From Brachypterus glaber (taxonomy: Eukaryota; Arthropoda; Insecta; Coleoptera; Kateretidae): 64,000 bases of DNA. Every line of letters begins with the position of its first letter. Positions within the stretch are counted from its first letter, which is position 1. The stretch spans positions 4,620,353-4,684,352 of the forward strand of contig OY294051.1 in the NCBI GenBank assembly GCA_958510825.1, in the 5' to 3' direction. Made by a program: the position numbers and the translations under genes. Under the pieces are notes generated by a model. It searched no databases, was not told where the DNA came from, and saw nothing but the letters and a program-made list of their open reading frames with translations. Of the stretch, positions 1-10,100 are shown piece by piece.

Positions 1-580
1 CCATCTTGGATCCGCCATGTTGCTTTTCTCCAACCTACCTTACAAACCTTTTAGGGACGTAAATACCAACAATTTGAGCCCAAACCAATCGAATCAAAAG
101 CCAATTTTTTTTCTTACAAGCTTTCTGATTCGAACTCTCGATTTTTCTCTGGTTCCCAGCCGCCATTTTAAGCCGCCATTTTGAAATTTTCCAAAACGCC
201 ACACCAGCCCATATAGAGGGATCAATAAAGAACATTTTGAGCCCAAGGTCAGTAAAATCCATGAACATGAATTTTGGGCGGATCTGTGTTTGACACAGAA
301 CGTCCCATATATATTTATAAAATTGGCGAAGGTGCCATCATTGAAAACTGCCCGCTTAACCTGAGCTTTCCTGTTAAAAAAAATGGCTTAAAAGCTAGTA
401 AAACTATCACCAATTTTAATAAGTTTCTGTCTAATGATTTACAATGTTCATCTGTTCAAAATTAATGCAATTTAATTGATATTAGGTACGTGTACTTTTG
501 GTTTAGTATTCTAGATTTGAAAACAGCAACGTCTGGTTTCGATCATATCAAAGTTACATTAACATTTATATATCCTGCAG
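1..580. other. AT-rich DNA, no gene recognised
   Basis: I see no convincing exon, RNA gene or long inverted repeat here. The only local pattern is GCCGCCATTTT occurring twice in a row at 159-182, probably debris of a dispersed repeat. Short open frames on both strands have no recognisable motif or codon bias. Confidence 0.4.
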
Positions 581-754
581 GTATACAGGGTGGCCCAGAG
601 TTATTATCGTTTAATAATTTTTTTTAATCGGACTTTTCATTTAAAAGTTTTAAGCTTTCCAGACAGACAGACCGATATTTTTCAACAGTCACTTATTTAA
701 TATTTTCTCGACGTTTCATCGCATTTTAAGACCGAATATGCATTTTTTTGATTT

Positions 755-1145
755 TCTGGTCTGTTCATAAAGCGATAACGCGCTAAAAAAAGATACGCCC
801 TTTGGCTTTGGACAAACTCATATTTGTGATGTTATGATTATAAATAATAACTTTATTATAATATCTAAAATATACATATATTGAAGTTCGACTACATAAA
901 ATCTGTGGCTTGGTTCTCAAAAGGCGGATGTCACTTTGTCAATAGCAGCGTTTTCAAAATATTATATCAAAGTTGACTTGAGAACCAAGCCACAGAAATG
1001 TACATATTATAATAAATTAGAGGAAAGGTAATTAAAGGATCGGCCCGAACTCTTTTTTTTATTTGCATAAATTTCTTTTTATGGTGTGTTTAAAAAAATC
1101 GGGGGTCGGAAACAAAAAATAAAAACATTGCAGAAAACCGCCATT
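755..1145 (+). repeat. Dispersed repeat copy (family shared with 25090-25390)
   Basis: The stretch around AAAGATACGCCCTTTGG, the following AATAACTTTATTAT block and the TACATATTATAATAAATTAG block recur in the same order at 25090-25390. This copy is split by the small palindromic element at 903-995, absent from the other copy. No coding capacity is evident. The superfamily is not recognised. Confidence 0.7.
903..995. mobile_element. Small palindromic MITE nested in a dispersed repeat
   Basis: An 18-bp perfect inverted repeat (CTGTGGCTTGGTTCTCAA at 903-920, its complement at 978-995) bounds 93 bp. The uninterrupted repeat at 25090-25390 serves as the empty site. A longer relative with both arms is at 31808-31930. 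It is non-coding and presumably mobilised in trans. Confidence 0.75.
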
Positions 1146-1582
1146 TAAAAGATTTGATTCTTAATCCAAAAATTTATTTTTAGTTTTATTTTTCGTCAAT
1201 TTAAAAAAGGGATGTTTTAACCTGTAAAAAAATGTTTTGTGCCACCTTGTTCCTGAATTACATAGACCAGGTATAAATCAAATCACACGTCAATTAACAG
1301 TTTCTTGTTTTCTTTTCAGCTATTCTGCAGGTAATTTCTGATTGGGAACATAAAACTTATAGTTGTAACGAGCTGAGGAAATATTTATTATTTATTCAAC
1401 TAATAAAACTATATAAAAAACAAGTTTTTAAACCTAAAACCCTTCTATTGATTACGTATTATGTATAACTAAAAAGTAGAAAACAAGATATACCAATTTA
1501 CAAAAACGAATTTTTTAAAAGAAAGGTTTTGGAATGTGTGATTTCTTTATTTTTGCCAACATTTCCAAAACTCTTTTTATAT

Positions 1583-1910
1583 TTAATTATTTTGTTAGGG
1601 TAGAAAATCATGTGTACCAAATTTCAGCTCTCTAAGTTTATTCTAAGTAGGTATAACAGAGAGGGCCCTTCAGCCGCATGGGGGGTGATGGGGGGGGGGG
1701 TTGACGGTTGTTTTTTTTATAGTAAAATTTTATTATTATGGGATGAGTACGTAACACAATTTTAATTTTAAATTAACTCACGTGAATAAAAAAAAGGTTT
1801 TTGATATTTTAGGGGTGGGGGGGTTGGGGGTAAATTTTATATTTAATTATTTTGTTAGGGTAGATAAACATGTATACCAAATTTCAGCTCTCTAAGTCTA
1901 TTCTAAGTGG
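1583..1910 (+). repeat. Diverged direct repeat of about 75 bp plus G-rich runs
   Basis: A segment containing TTTAATTATTTTGTTAGGG and CCAAATTTCAGCTCTCTAAG occurs at about 1583-1655 and again at about 1838-1910. Between them lie guanine-rich runs at 1680-1702 and 1811-1832. No gene is seen. Confidence 0.6.
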
Positions 1911-2469
1911 GTGAAAAAGCCTTTGGCAAATTTGAGGACAAATATACCTATATACATATATATGGAAGTGAAGTGAATAGAAGGGTTTTAAAAATACATT
2001 ACAAAAACCCCCAATGTAGAATTTCGGAGAAAATTCCCATATTAACCTCTCAAAAAAATGTTGAAAAAAATAAAAAATGGCCGAATAGAGAATTTTATGA
2101 GCTTTAAAATAATGTATCAAAAATAATGTTCGCCTTGCACCCCTGACTTAAGTGTGCCCTTAAACATTAAATATATACCAAAAAATTATTTGGGTTATGT
2201 AGCATAACATAACTCATGTTATTTACGTGTTTAATTTCACTTCTTAAACCGTTCAAAAGTAAAAGGGGGGTGGACTTTTGACACGTGCTGTATATTCTTC
2301 GGTACTCATTTTTTATACTTCAGTATTATGCGATAGTTATTATATTTTTCAGTCATCAACATTAAAAATTTTCATGGCTTATTTTAAATGCAAATATGTT
2401 TTTAATTAAAACACTATACACATTGATTTTCTGTTAATTAGTGACTTACTAAATAAATAATATATATTT

Positions 2470-2680
2470 TGATATAAATCCGTATATTACAAAATATATA
2501 TACCTTCGTCAATGACTAAAAGCTTCTACAAAGGTTCTAAATCACATTTCTAATTATACCTTCAACAAGATACTCATTTATAATGTCAACTGGACATTGT
2601 CCATGTCTATGAATATATTATACTAAATACTTTATTCAACTCAAAACTTTTTTAATTCTGAATGATCGAGGGTTAATCTA
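2470..2680 (+). repeat. Diverged repeat, partner at 3745-3930
   Basis: The order of blocks (a CCTTCGTCAATG-like block, a TCTAAAT block, a CAATGTCCATG block, then TTATTCAAC) is matched at 3745-3930 with many differences. The two copies bracket the GACA-family element at 2731-3412. They could be an old duplication or the halves of one larger interrupted repeat. Confidence 0.45.
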
Positions 2681-2730
2681 CAGGAAAATAATGTTGCATA
2701 ATTTCTAGACATTAGGGAAATTATAAGAAA

Positions 2731-3412
2731 ACTAGATGAAACGTTGCAAGCACCCTGTCAAAAGATCGGCACTATTGTACACTAGAGCCATCTAGTTTGC
2801 AAATTTCAAACTAGGTGTTTTGTTTGATTTTAAATTCTGTATCTTTAAAACATTATATTCTAGCAAAAAACTGTATATAACATTTTTTATAGGGCTTAAA
2901 AAGAGCTTTTATCTAAAATATAATTTTTTTAAATCGGGTTATAAATATGTGAGATATGCTAAAAAACCTTTTACTGCTTTAAACGCCAATATCTCGAAAA
3001 TAATGCGTTTTAGGAAAACGTTGTTTATAACATTTTTTGACCAATTTAAAATTACCTTTTATATAAGTGCTAAATTAACCAAATACAATAATAATTATTA
3101 TTAATTATAATTGCCTTAATTATAAACAAATAACGCTAAAAATAGGAGTTTTATCCTATTTTTACCCCCTTACCCCCAATCGTTTACCCCCGAAATCTAA
3201 TCAGCTCTTCAGAATACGATAAGAAACAATATACAAAAAACCGCAAGTCGATATCTCATGAAGAAATGGAGCAAAATTTTTTTTACTGGTTTCGACTCGA
3301 ATGGTCTAAAACGTCGCGAAATGTGAAAAAAACGTGGTCAAAGATTTTGACTTTTCGGCGAAGATTTCAATACATCGGCACTCTTAGTAGCCCTAAGTGC
3401 CGATGTAATGAT
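2731..3412 (+). mobile_element. GACA-family non-autonomous element, copy 1
   Basis: This shares nearly its whole length with 62970-63620 (plus) and 46556-47880 (minus, interrupted). Landmarks are AAACGTTGCAAGCACCCTG near the left end, a TTACCCCC block, and a terminal hairpin at about 3372-3408 (ACATCGGCACT with AGTGCCGATGT). The tetranucleotide GACA run of the other copies is missing here. Short open frames across it have no protein features. A terminal hairpin and no inverted termini recall Helitron-like non-autonomous elements, but no CTRR end or AT target was established. Confidence 0.65.
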
Positions 3413-3744
3413 CAGTGTTTCAAAATTAATAGCATTCTTTTTTTTTTGAGTAGATTTAATTATAATGTCAAGAGAAATATCTCATATTCAGGCAAACTTT
3501 TAAAGAAAAAGACAGGTTAGATTTGCAGTTTATTTAATTTTTCAGAATTAACGTTAATATTTAGGGTGTAAACTGTTTTGACAGACCCTTTATTCTGCCT
3601 TTAAAAGTGTCTTATTACATCATGAAAAAAATTTATTCATATTATGGAAAATTAATTTTTTGAAACATTAAAATAATATTATGCAAATCGCTAAAAACAT
3701 TGTTTTTTTCTGCGAATAAGAACCTTTTGTATATTTTGTGTATA

Positions 3745-3930
3745 CTCATTTACCCCTAAATAATATATAATGTACCTAATACCCTTGTCAATGTCTAAAA
3801 AGGCCTTTAGAGGATCTAAATGACAATTTAAGTAATTTAATGAACAAGAAACTACTTTACAATGTCCATGTTCGTGAATAAATTATTCTTAATTCAACAG
3901 AAAACCTTTTGATTTTTTAAAGTGACTATA
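3745..3930 (+). repeat. Diverged repeat, partner of 2470-2680
   Basis: See the blocks described for 2470-2680. It is followed at about 3932 by CGGGTGTCCCAAATTTTACC, a phrase typical of the ends of many insect dispersed repeats. No gene is seen. Confidence 0.4.
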
Positions 3931-4170
3931 CCGGGTGTCCCAAATTTTACCTCCCGGCCAATATCTCCGTTATTTTCAAAGACAGAAACGTAATTAAAAA
4001 AACTTATTAAATGGGATCAAAAGTACTTTTAAATCCCAAATCCCACACAAAAACACACCCCACATTAACTCACCCCCTTGGAACCACCCCAATCTTTTTT
4101 TTAAATAGAACCTGCATATTTTTTTAGTGATTTTGAAAGCACTGCAAATCCAAAGCTAGAATGTTTTTGA

Positions 4171-4327
4171 ACCAAAGTCAATGTCCTTGAGTGAATAGCA
4201 CGGGTTTTAAATGAAGAGCCGCGCTCTTCATGCAAGGACATTGACTTTGGTTGAAAAAAATGATATCCTTGAACCAAGAGAATATGGCTTTGAACATATC
4301 GAAAGACACGTGTCCTTGGTTCAAGGA
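4171..4327. mobile_element. Two adjacent hairpin elements
   Basis: The first hairpin is 4171-4251: ACCAAAGTCAATGTCCTTG pairs perfectly with its complement at 4233-4251, and its apex is a second palindrome at 4211-4232. The second is 4266-4327: TCCTTGAACCAAG pairs with CTTGGTTCAAGGA. Both read as short MITE-type palindromes. Whether they are one composite or two insertions is unclear. Confidence 0.65.
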
Positions 4328-4512
4328 ATCCTTTTTTCTGTGGAAATATGTAATCCTTCTCAGTCGTTTATTTACTCTTTACAGAGAGTTTACTCATAAT
4401 ATTTCAAAGTAAATACAATTTAGCAGAACAATAATAGTAGTTTATGATGAAGGACGTGATGGTTTTAGGGCAAGGTTGGTATTTTATGATACAAAAAGTG
4501 GCGCTTTTAGAT

Positions 4513-5120
4513 AAAATAGTAATTTATATACCAAGGGACTAAACTGGCTGTTTTAGTCCCGCTGCATTAGTATGAGCGAGCGTAGCGAGCGAGGGAAACA
4601 GAAATGCAAGGGACTAAAACAGCCAAGTTTAGTCCTGAGGTATATACACTATTTTTTGCAGAACCAAACATAATTTAGGTAGGTAGATAAAATTAAAATT
4701 AAAAACCCCGCGTCTAAAATCGGTTGTTTTATTTTCGTAATTTAATCAAGATGCCTGTAAATTGCGAAAAGTCAGTTTCATGGCTATCGCGATTTCAATT
4801 GTTTTTTAATATGGTTGACACAAAGGTCAAAAAAATAGACGAAGATGATAAATTTTAAGTTATGTATAAATTGTTATAACAATGTTATTTTTAAAGGTTT
4901 TCTTTGTTTAAATCAAATAAATTGGTTTGAATCGCTAATTTATTACAAAACACCACCAAACCTAAATTTTGAACCAGCAAAGCACATAGTAAGTATAATA
5001 TTTTAATATTATCAAGGTTGCCGTGATTTTTATTCCCTTGGGAGAAAAACGGCAAGTTTAGTCCCGAAAATGAAAGCGTAAAATTAGGTTTTAGTCTTGG
5101 AGGTGCAAAAAATATTTTTT
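4513..5120 (+). mobile_element. Foldback-headed non-autonomous element, copy 1
   Basis: This ~600-bp unit recurs in the same orientation at 53480-54068. The left part is a large hairpin: GGGACTAAACTGGCTGTTTT around 4534 pairs with the complementary sequence near 4612, with a CpG-rich apex GAGCGAGCGTAGCGAGCGAG. The arm ends in GGTATATACACTATTTTTTG, resembling the shared terminus of several other elements here. The remainder is AT-rich and non-coding; the right end is near TCTTGGAGGTGCAAAAAAT. Confidence 0.75.
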
Positions 5121-5598
5121 AATGAAAAATGAAAAATTTTAATTTATCAACCATAATTGCAACACGCGCGTAACAAAATAACCATTTACTTCTGGGAATA
5201 AAAAACTATTAATTTTTAAATTTAAAAATTATTCAACAGATAATGTAGTGCTAGAATTTAATACCTCAATCCACGGTTAATTTTTTTATTGTCGATTGTT
5301 GCATAAAATTTTATTATTTAAGCTCATTTCGTTCGAAAAATTAATGCATAAATAAATTTTTATGACGAAAAATTGTGTTTCAATTTTAATGCCAATTTAT
5401 TTTTATGTATACATACATGTATGTCACTTGAAAAACGAAAAAAAAAAAAAACGGAAAAATATATTTTCAAGAGCATTTTTCTCGAAAACGGAAAAACGTA
5501 GTGATTTACTTTAAAGATATTCGGAATCATGTGAAAAAATACTCTCGGAATCGTTGCAATTTATTTTTAAAGATTCCGCAGACTATTTAACATTATTT

Positions 5599-5689
5599 AC
5601 CTAAAACAAGTTTTCTGTATTTAGCTTTAAATGGTTCTGTAGTGTGTAGACCTTCTGCTACCATGATTCATAATCAGATTTTTCTGTAG
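5599..5689 (+). repeat. Short dispersed repeat, inverted copy at 48050-48140
   Basis: About 90 bp including GTAGACCTTCTGCTACCATG matches the reverse complement of 48050-48140 closely. It is non-coding as far as can be seen. Function and superfamily are unknown. Confidence 0.65.
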
Positions 5690-5788
5690 CAGCCCGCCAA
5701 AATAAAACAAAAGACAAACTCTTAACAAAAGTGTCACTTTTAACTTAACATTTCTAACCGAAAAATGTCACTTTGGAATACAAGCGAA

Positions 5789-6128
5789 TAATAGTTATTT
5801 ATGGTACTAGTGGGTAAAGTAAAATATTGCCCATGAGAAAATTAACCTGCGAGGCGTCAGCCAAGCAGGTTAATTTTCGAGAGGGCAATATTGGTTTACA
5901 CATGAGTGCCATACAAGGTTTTATCCAATAAATTAGGAATTCATATTTTTATTAAAAATTTTAATGACATTTATAAGAAAATAATTTGACAAGTGACAAT
6001 TGAATGGGTAAAATAAATAATTATCCACTCAATAAAGTAAAAGCCACGCGGGGGTTATTATTGAGTTTATCTATTTAAAATAAAGCTGGTAATTGTCTCA
6101 TTATCTGTATGTATTGCATAAAAAAATA
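5789..6128 (+). mobile_element. Two-hairpin MITE, copy 1
   Basis: The inverse copy is at 45562-45911, giving both boundaries. Two hairpins are visible: one built on GGGTAAAGTAAAATATTGCC with the CpG-rich apex GCGAGGCGTCAGCCAAGC, the other on ACTCAATAAAGTAAAAG with a CGCGGG apex. The unit begins AATAGTTATTTATGG and has no open reading frame. It is presumably mobilised in trans. Confidence 0.75.
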
Positions 6129-6417
6129 TATAAATACTAGATTTTATTATATTTCTGCCCAAAAGCATAATAACTTTTCAACGATTTAACCTACATACTG
6201 GAAATTCATTTTAAAAGCTGTAGATAGTACTAGATACAGAGAATTGGCAAACATAAAAATAACAACTTAAATATTTATTAAGTATTTTTTAAGCTTGAAA
6301 ATGTATATAAAGAATAACAAACGAATAGTAAACTTTTCATAATATTTGTCAATATTGTTTATTTAGTTATTTTTGCGTTGTCAGAAAAAAGTAATACTTT
6401 AAGATAAAAAAGATAAG

Positions 6418-6830
6418 TCTCACTGTTGGACCCTGGGGTCTCAAAACCACAATTTGAGATAAGAAAATGCGTGAAACATAGAAATTGGACTTACCTTGAT
6501 GTTAGATTTTCTGGTAATGTCTGAGCTCATAAGTGGTGATGGATAGGCCCTGTCTCTATATTCAGTAACGCCAAAAATGTTGTGTTGAAGTGGAACTGTA
6601 TATCATAGATGGTCTCTATAATCTCCCTTTTGCATAGCGAGTTACCAAAACAGCAATGGCCGGCGGCGATATTGATTGATAATATCGATGTGCTGCGTAC
6701 CGATCTAATTACTAATTACTACTACTTTTCCAGGTGACTTCGGTCAACCCGGAGGAGCCGCAATTCACGCATTGCGGCGTTGCCAGATTCACTGGGCTAA
6801 ATTTCCCTTTATTTTAAAGGAAAATAATAA
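6418..6830 (-). repeat. Dispersed element with exon/donor-like segment, copy 1 (runs to gap)
   Basis: The reverse complement matches 59095-59625 over about 400 bp. Shared landmarks read on minus are CTGGCAACG near the start, a GC-rich block with GGCCATTGCTGTTT, GGAGATTATAGA, and AACATCAAGGTAAGTCC, which looks like an exon end with a consensus 5' splice donor. It ends at GACCCCAGGGTCCAAC. A retroelement 5' region or a dispersed promoter-plus-exon fragment are both possible. The assembly gap starts 38 bp to the right. Confidence 0.6.
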
Positions 6831-6867
6831 ATTTATATTTATTATTTGAACGAAACCTAAACACTCA

Positions 6868-7067
6868 NNNNNNNNNNNNNNNNNNNNNNNNNNNNNNNNN
6901 NNNNNNNNNNNNNNNNNNNNNNNNNNNNNNNNNNNNNNNNNNNNNNNNNNNNNNNNNNNNNNNNNNNNNNNNNNNNNNNNNNNNNNNNNNNNNNNNNNNN
7001 NNNNNNNNNNNNNNNNNNNNNNNNNNNNNNNNNNNNNNNNNNNNNNNNNNNNNNNNNNNNNNNNNNN
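6868..7067. other. Assembly gap (200 N)
   Basis: Exactly 200 undetermined bases, probably a fixed-size placeholder rather than a measured distance. The repeat at 6418-6830 stops close to its left edge. Confidence 0.99.
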
Positions 7068-7496
7068 TTTTTTTTTTTGCTAAATGAGTATTTTCACTAA
7101 ATAAATAATCTTGTTCTAGGAACTGCTTTAAAAGCTTGATTGTAAATTTAAGCTTTATGAAAAGTTGTTGTAATTAAGATATTTAGGTAAGCTAAGGTTT
7201 TTATTTTAAAGTATTTGTTTAATGTACCGTAGACTGTGATAATAGCTTAACAAATTGAATTCTTGGAGAAAATTTACTATGAAGGTATTTTACTCAAAAC
7301 TTTCTATACGAAGTTGATGATACAAACAAAAACTGAAATAATGGTTGTTTATTTATCATTAATAAACAGCAATATAACATTATCATTATTTAAAATATTA
7401 TAAAATAAACTAAATTAAATTGTTTGATATTTACAAATTTAAAAGATCTATATAAAACATTTTACTATTCCTTAAAACGACTTTTGTTTGATTAAC

Positions 7497-7579
7497 GCAG
7501 TCGTCCCTCCGAAGTGACTGATCGATTTCGTGCTTTTTAGCACTCTTCAGAGCCACATATCGGTAGTAGGGACAACTAC
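7497..7579 (-). ncRNA. Hammerhead ribozyme, inverted copy
   Basis: Reverse complement of the motif in the direct copies, with intact core CTGAAGA, stem II GTGC/GCAC around loop TAAAAA, then GAAA and ATCGAT. Predicted self-cleavage falls after the C complementary to 7520. It lies in the inverted arm of the retrozyme array. Confidence 0.85.
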
Positions 7580-8053
7580 GAAAATCAAACCCTTTCCATA
7601 TATCTCTATATAGAGTTTAAAAATCGTTATAAGGAAAAGCAAAAACAGCTAGCGACATCTACTGCTAAAAGCAGAGACTGGATAAACCTATCGACAGTCC
7701 AAAAAGGAAGCAGTTATTGGTTTCAAGAACCTATTTTTTATTTTATATAGATCTTTTAAATTTGTAAATATCAAACAATTTAATTTAGTTTATTAATTCA
7801 GATACCACTGTAAAAGGTGACCTCCTAGCGTTTAGGATTTAATTGGCGGCAATGTCCACCGTGGCATTGATTAATCTGCCCCTATCGACAGCGTGCAATA
7901 GGTTCTTGAAACCAATAACTGCTTCCTTTTTTGGACTGTCGATAGGTTTATCCAGTCTCTGCTTTTAGCAGTAGATGTCGCTAGCTGTTTTTGCTTTTCC
8001 TTATAACGATTTTTAAACTCTATATAGAGATATATGGAAAGGGTTTGATTTTC

Positions 8054-8136
8054 GTAGTTGTCCCTACTACCGATATGTGGCTCTGAAGAGTGCTAAAAAG
8101 CACGAAATCGATCAGTCACTTCGGAGGGACGACTGC
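8054..8136 (+). ncRNA. Hammerhead ribozyme, direct copy 1
   Basis: The invariant core CTGANGA is at 8083-8089 (CTGAAGA; position 7 is free in the family). Stem II is GTGC 8090-8093 with GCAC 8100-8103, closing a TAAAAA loop. GAAA is 8104-8107. ATCGAT 8107-8112 supplies the A15.1 and U16.1 bases and is self-complementary, so a very short stem III, or a dimer, is expected. C8113 is the cleavage base. Stem I pairs GTGGCT with AGTCAC next to the core, then CCGA with TCGG, then 12 bp (GTAGTTGTCCCT with AGGGACGACTGC) including G-U pairs. This is a type I layout. Activity in vivo is not shown by sequence. Confidence 0.88.
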
Positions 8137-8480
8137 GTTAATCAAACAAAAGTCGTTTTAAGGAATAGTAAAATAGATCTTTTAAATTTGTAAATATCAA
8201 ACAATTTAATTTAGTTTATTAATTCAGATACCACTGTAAAAGGTGACCTCCTAGCGTTTAGGATTCAATTGGCGGCAATGTCCACCGTGGCATTGATTAA
8301 TCTGCCCCCTATCGATAGCGTGCAATAGGTTCTTGAAACCAATAACTGCTTCCTTTTTTGGACTGTCGATAGGTTTATCCAGTCTCTGCTTTTAGCAGTA
8401 GATGTCGCTAGCTGTTTTTGCTTTTCCTTATAACGATTTTTAAACTCTATATAGAGATATATGGAAAGGGTTTGATTTTC

Positions 8481-8562
8481 GTAGTTGTCCCTACTACCGA
8501 TATGTGGCTCTGAAGAGTGCTAAAAAGCACGAAATCGATCAGTCACTTCGAGGGACGACTGC
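8481..8562 (+). ncRNA. Hammerhead ribozyme, direct copy 2
   Basis: Same core (CTGAAGA 8510-8516) and stem II; predicted cleavage after C8540, 427 bases from the site in copy 1. It lacks one G in the 3' strand of stem I (TTCGAGGG instead of TTCGGAGGG), which shortens a helix away from the core. Confidence 0.86.
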
Positions 8563-8915
8563 GTTAATCAAACAAAAGTCGTTTTAAGGAATAGTAAAAT
8601 GTTTTATATAGATCTTTTAAATTTGTAAATATCAAACAATTTAATTTAGTTTATTAATTCAGATACCACTGTAAAAGGTGACCTCCTAGCGTTTAGGATT
8701 CAATTGGCGGCAATGTCCACCGTGGCATTGATTAATCTGCCCCCTATCGACAGCGTGCAATAGGTTCTTGAAACCAATAACTGCTTCCTTTTTTGGACTG
8801 TCGATAGGTTTATCCAGTCTCTGCTTTTAGCAGTAGATGTCGCTAGCTGTTTTTGCTTTTCCTTATAACGATTTTTAAACTCTATATAGAGATATATGGA
8901 AAGGGTTTGATTTTC

Positions 8916-8998
8916 GTAGTTGTCCCTACTACCGATATGTGGCTCTGAAGAGTGCTAAAAAGCACGAAATCGATCAGTCACTTCGGAGGGACGACTGC
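8916..8998 (+). ncRNA. Hammerhead ribozyme, direct copy 3
   Basis: Core CTGAAGA at 8945-8951, stem II and stem I identical to direct copy 1; predicted cleavage after C8975, 435 bases from the site in copy 2. Cleavage at successive sites would release one complete monomer RNA. Confidence 0.87.
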
Positions 8999-9130
8999 GT
9001 TAATCAAACAAAAGTCGTTTTAAGGAATAGTAAAATGTTTTATATTATAAAATAGTTATGTTACTTTGCCTGTTTAAATGAGTGCGCCTTCGCCAAAATT
9101 ACAAATCGAAAATTTCGTAATCTCGTATCT

Positions 9131-9653
9131 AAAAAATAGTATATTCTATAACTAGTATGGAATAGAAAATATTCCGCGCGAGCGAAAAGTTTGTCATGCG
9201 AGCCGGCAGGCGAGTATGACGGTCCCGCAAGCGCGGAATGACTATTCCATACGTGTTGTAGACTATACTTTTTCTTCGACTGCAAATGTGAAACACTGTA
9301 TGGTTTTAAACTGCGGACAAGGTTAAAAACAATGTTTTTTGTGACTCTACATTGTAAATGCAACAAAACACATCTTTTTAAATAAAGCAATTAATGTTAT
9401 TTAATAATTTTATCAAATCAGTAGTTAAAAAAGATTTTTATTTAATTTTAGCACATATATAATGCAAAAATTGAAGGTTATGTCAGATTGTTGTGACAGA
9501 TATCAGGTTTAAATATTTAACAATAGATGGAGCAGTTTTAATTTTTTTAACTAAATTGATAAAAAACTGGTCAAATATTAAGAAAAACTAATAAACTGTG
9601 TGTAATTTTAACGCAAAACTTTAAATTGCAGTAAATTATTCAATATCTCATGG

Positions 9654-9714
<61 letters not shown>

Positions 9715-9890
9715 TGCTAATTTTGATACAGTTTTCTTTACTTTTATAAACAAGAGATGGCATTACATGTGCTTATCTAACACTTGATACGGAATATTCA
9801 TACCATATCTAGAGCTAGAATGGATTCATACTGTGTTTGAAAAGTGTTTGTGTTGCTTACATTCTAAAGCAATCGTAGAAAAAAATAATT
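9131..9890 (+). mobile_element. Foldback-headed element, copy A (~760 bp)
   Basis: Same family as 21851-22572 (plus) and 15885-16534 (minus). It begins AATAGTATATTCTATAACTAG and carries a large hairpin with CpG-rich arms (TATTCCGCGCGAGCG ... CAAGCGCGGAAT) followed by TGTAGACTATACTTTTTC. The body is AT-rich. The right end is TTACATTCTAAAGCAATCG followed by TAGAAAAAAATAAT. This copy alone has an expanded (TA)n run at 9656-9711. No transposase is encoded. Confidence 0.8.
9656..9711. repeat. (TA)28 microsatellite
   Basis: An uninterrupted AT dinucleotide run of about 56 bp inside copy A of the foldback element. The other two copies have a few bases of ordinary AT-rich sequence there, so expansion happened after insertion. 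Confidence 0.95.
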
Positions 9891-10100
9891 TTCGGTTCCT
9901 TGCACTAATCAACTCTGTAAATGATGAATGATAACATATACAGTCCAATTAACTAAACAATTAGTTTATAAGTTATTTTCATAATAAGAGCGCAAAATGA
10001 CTGATTTTGCTGATCGAGGCGTCTAGCCGAGATCAGTAATTGCGCGAAAGCAGAAATCACATTTTGCGCTCGTAATACAAACAACATTTTTTCTACGATC
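9872..10100 (+). mobile_element. Foldback MITE with TCGTAGAAAAAATA termini
   Basis: The left end ATCGTAGAAAAAAATAAT is mirrored by ATTTTTTCTACGATCT at about 10086-10100. Inside, 9982-10074 is a near-perfect hairpin (AATAAGAGCGCAAAATG pairing with CATTTTGCGCTCGTAAT) with the apex CGAGGCGTCTAGCCGAG. The left end overlaps the right end of the preceding element, because both families share this terminal sequence. Confidence 0.7.

Larger units (their letters stand above)
7395..9054 (+). mobile_element. Retrozyme-like array of ~430-bp hammerhead monomers
   Basis: Three tandem monomers run left to right, beginning at TAGATC at 7748, 8174 and 8609 (periods 426 and 435). A partial fourth (7408-7735) is inverted in front of them. 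Each copy contains one hammerhead ribozyme motif. There is no open reading frame. The array is bracketed by the same 13 bases, ATATTATAAAATA, at 7395-7407 and 9042-9054, as expected of a target-site duplication from reverse-transcription-based insertion; a few of these bases also overlap monomer sequence. Animal retrozymes are known as short tandem units with type I hammerheads that give small circular RNAs and move with borrowed enzymes. That this family behaves so is inference. Confidence 0.85.

Noticed and set aside
121..140. B-box-like GAGTTCGAATC on the minus strand
   Set aside because: No A box or tRNA arms around it.
7440..9050. CRISPR-like regular repeat array
   Set aside because: The period is ~430 bp and the copies are full-length identical units with no variable spacers; the genome is eukaryotic.
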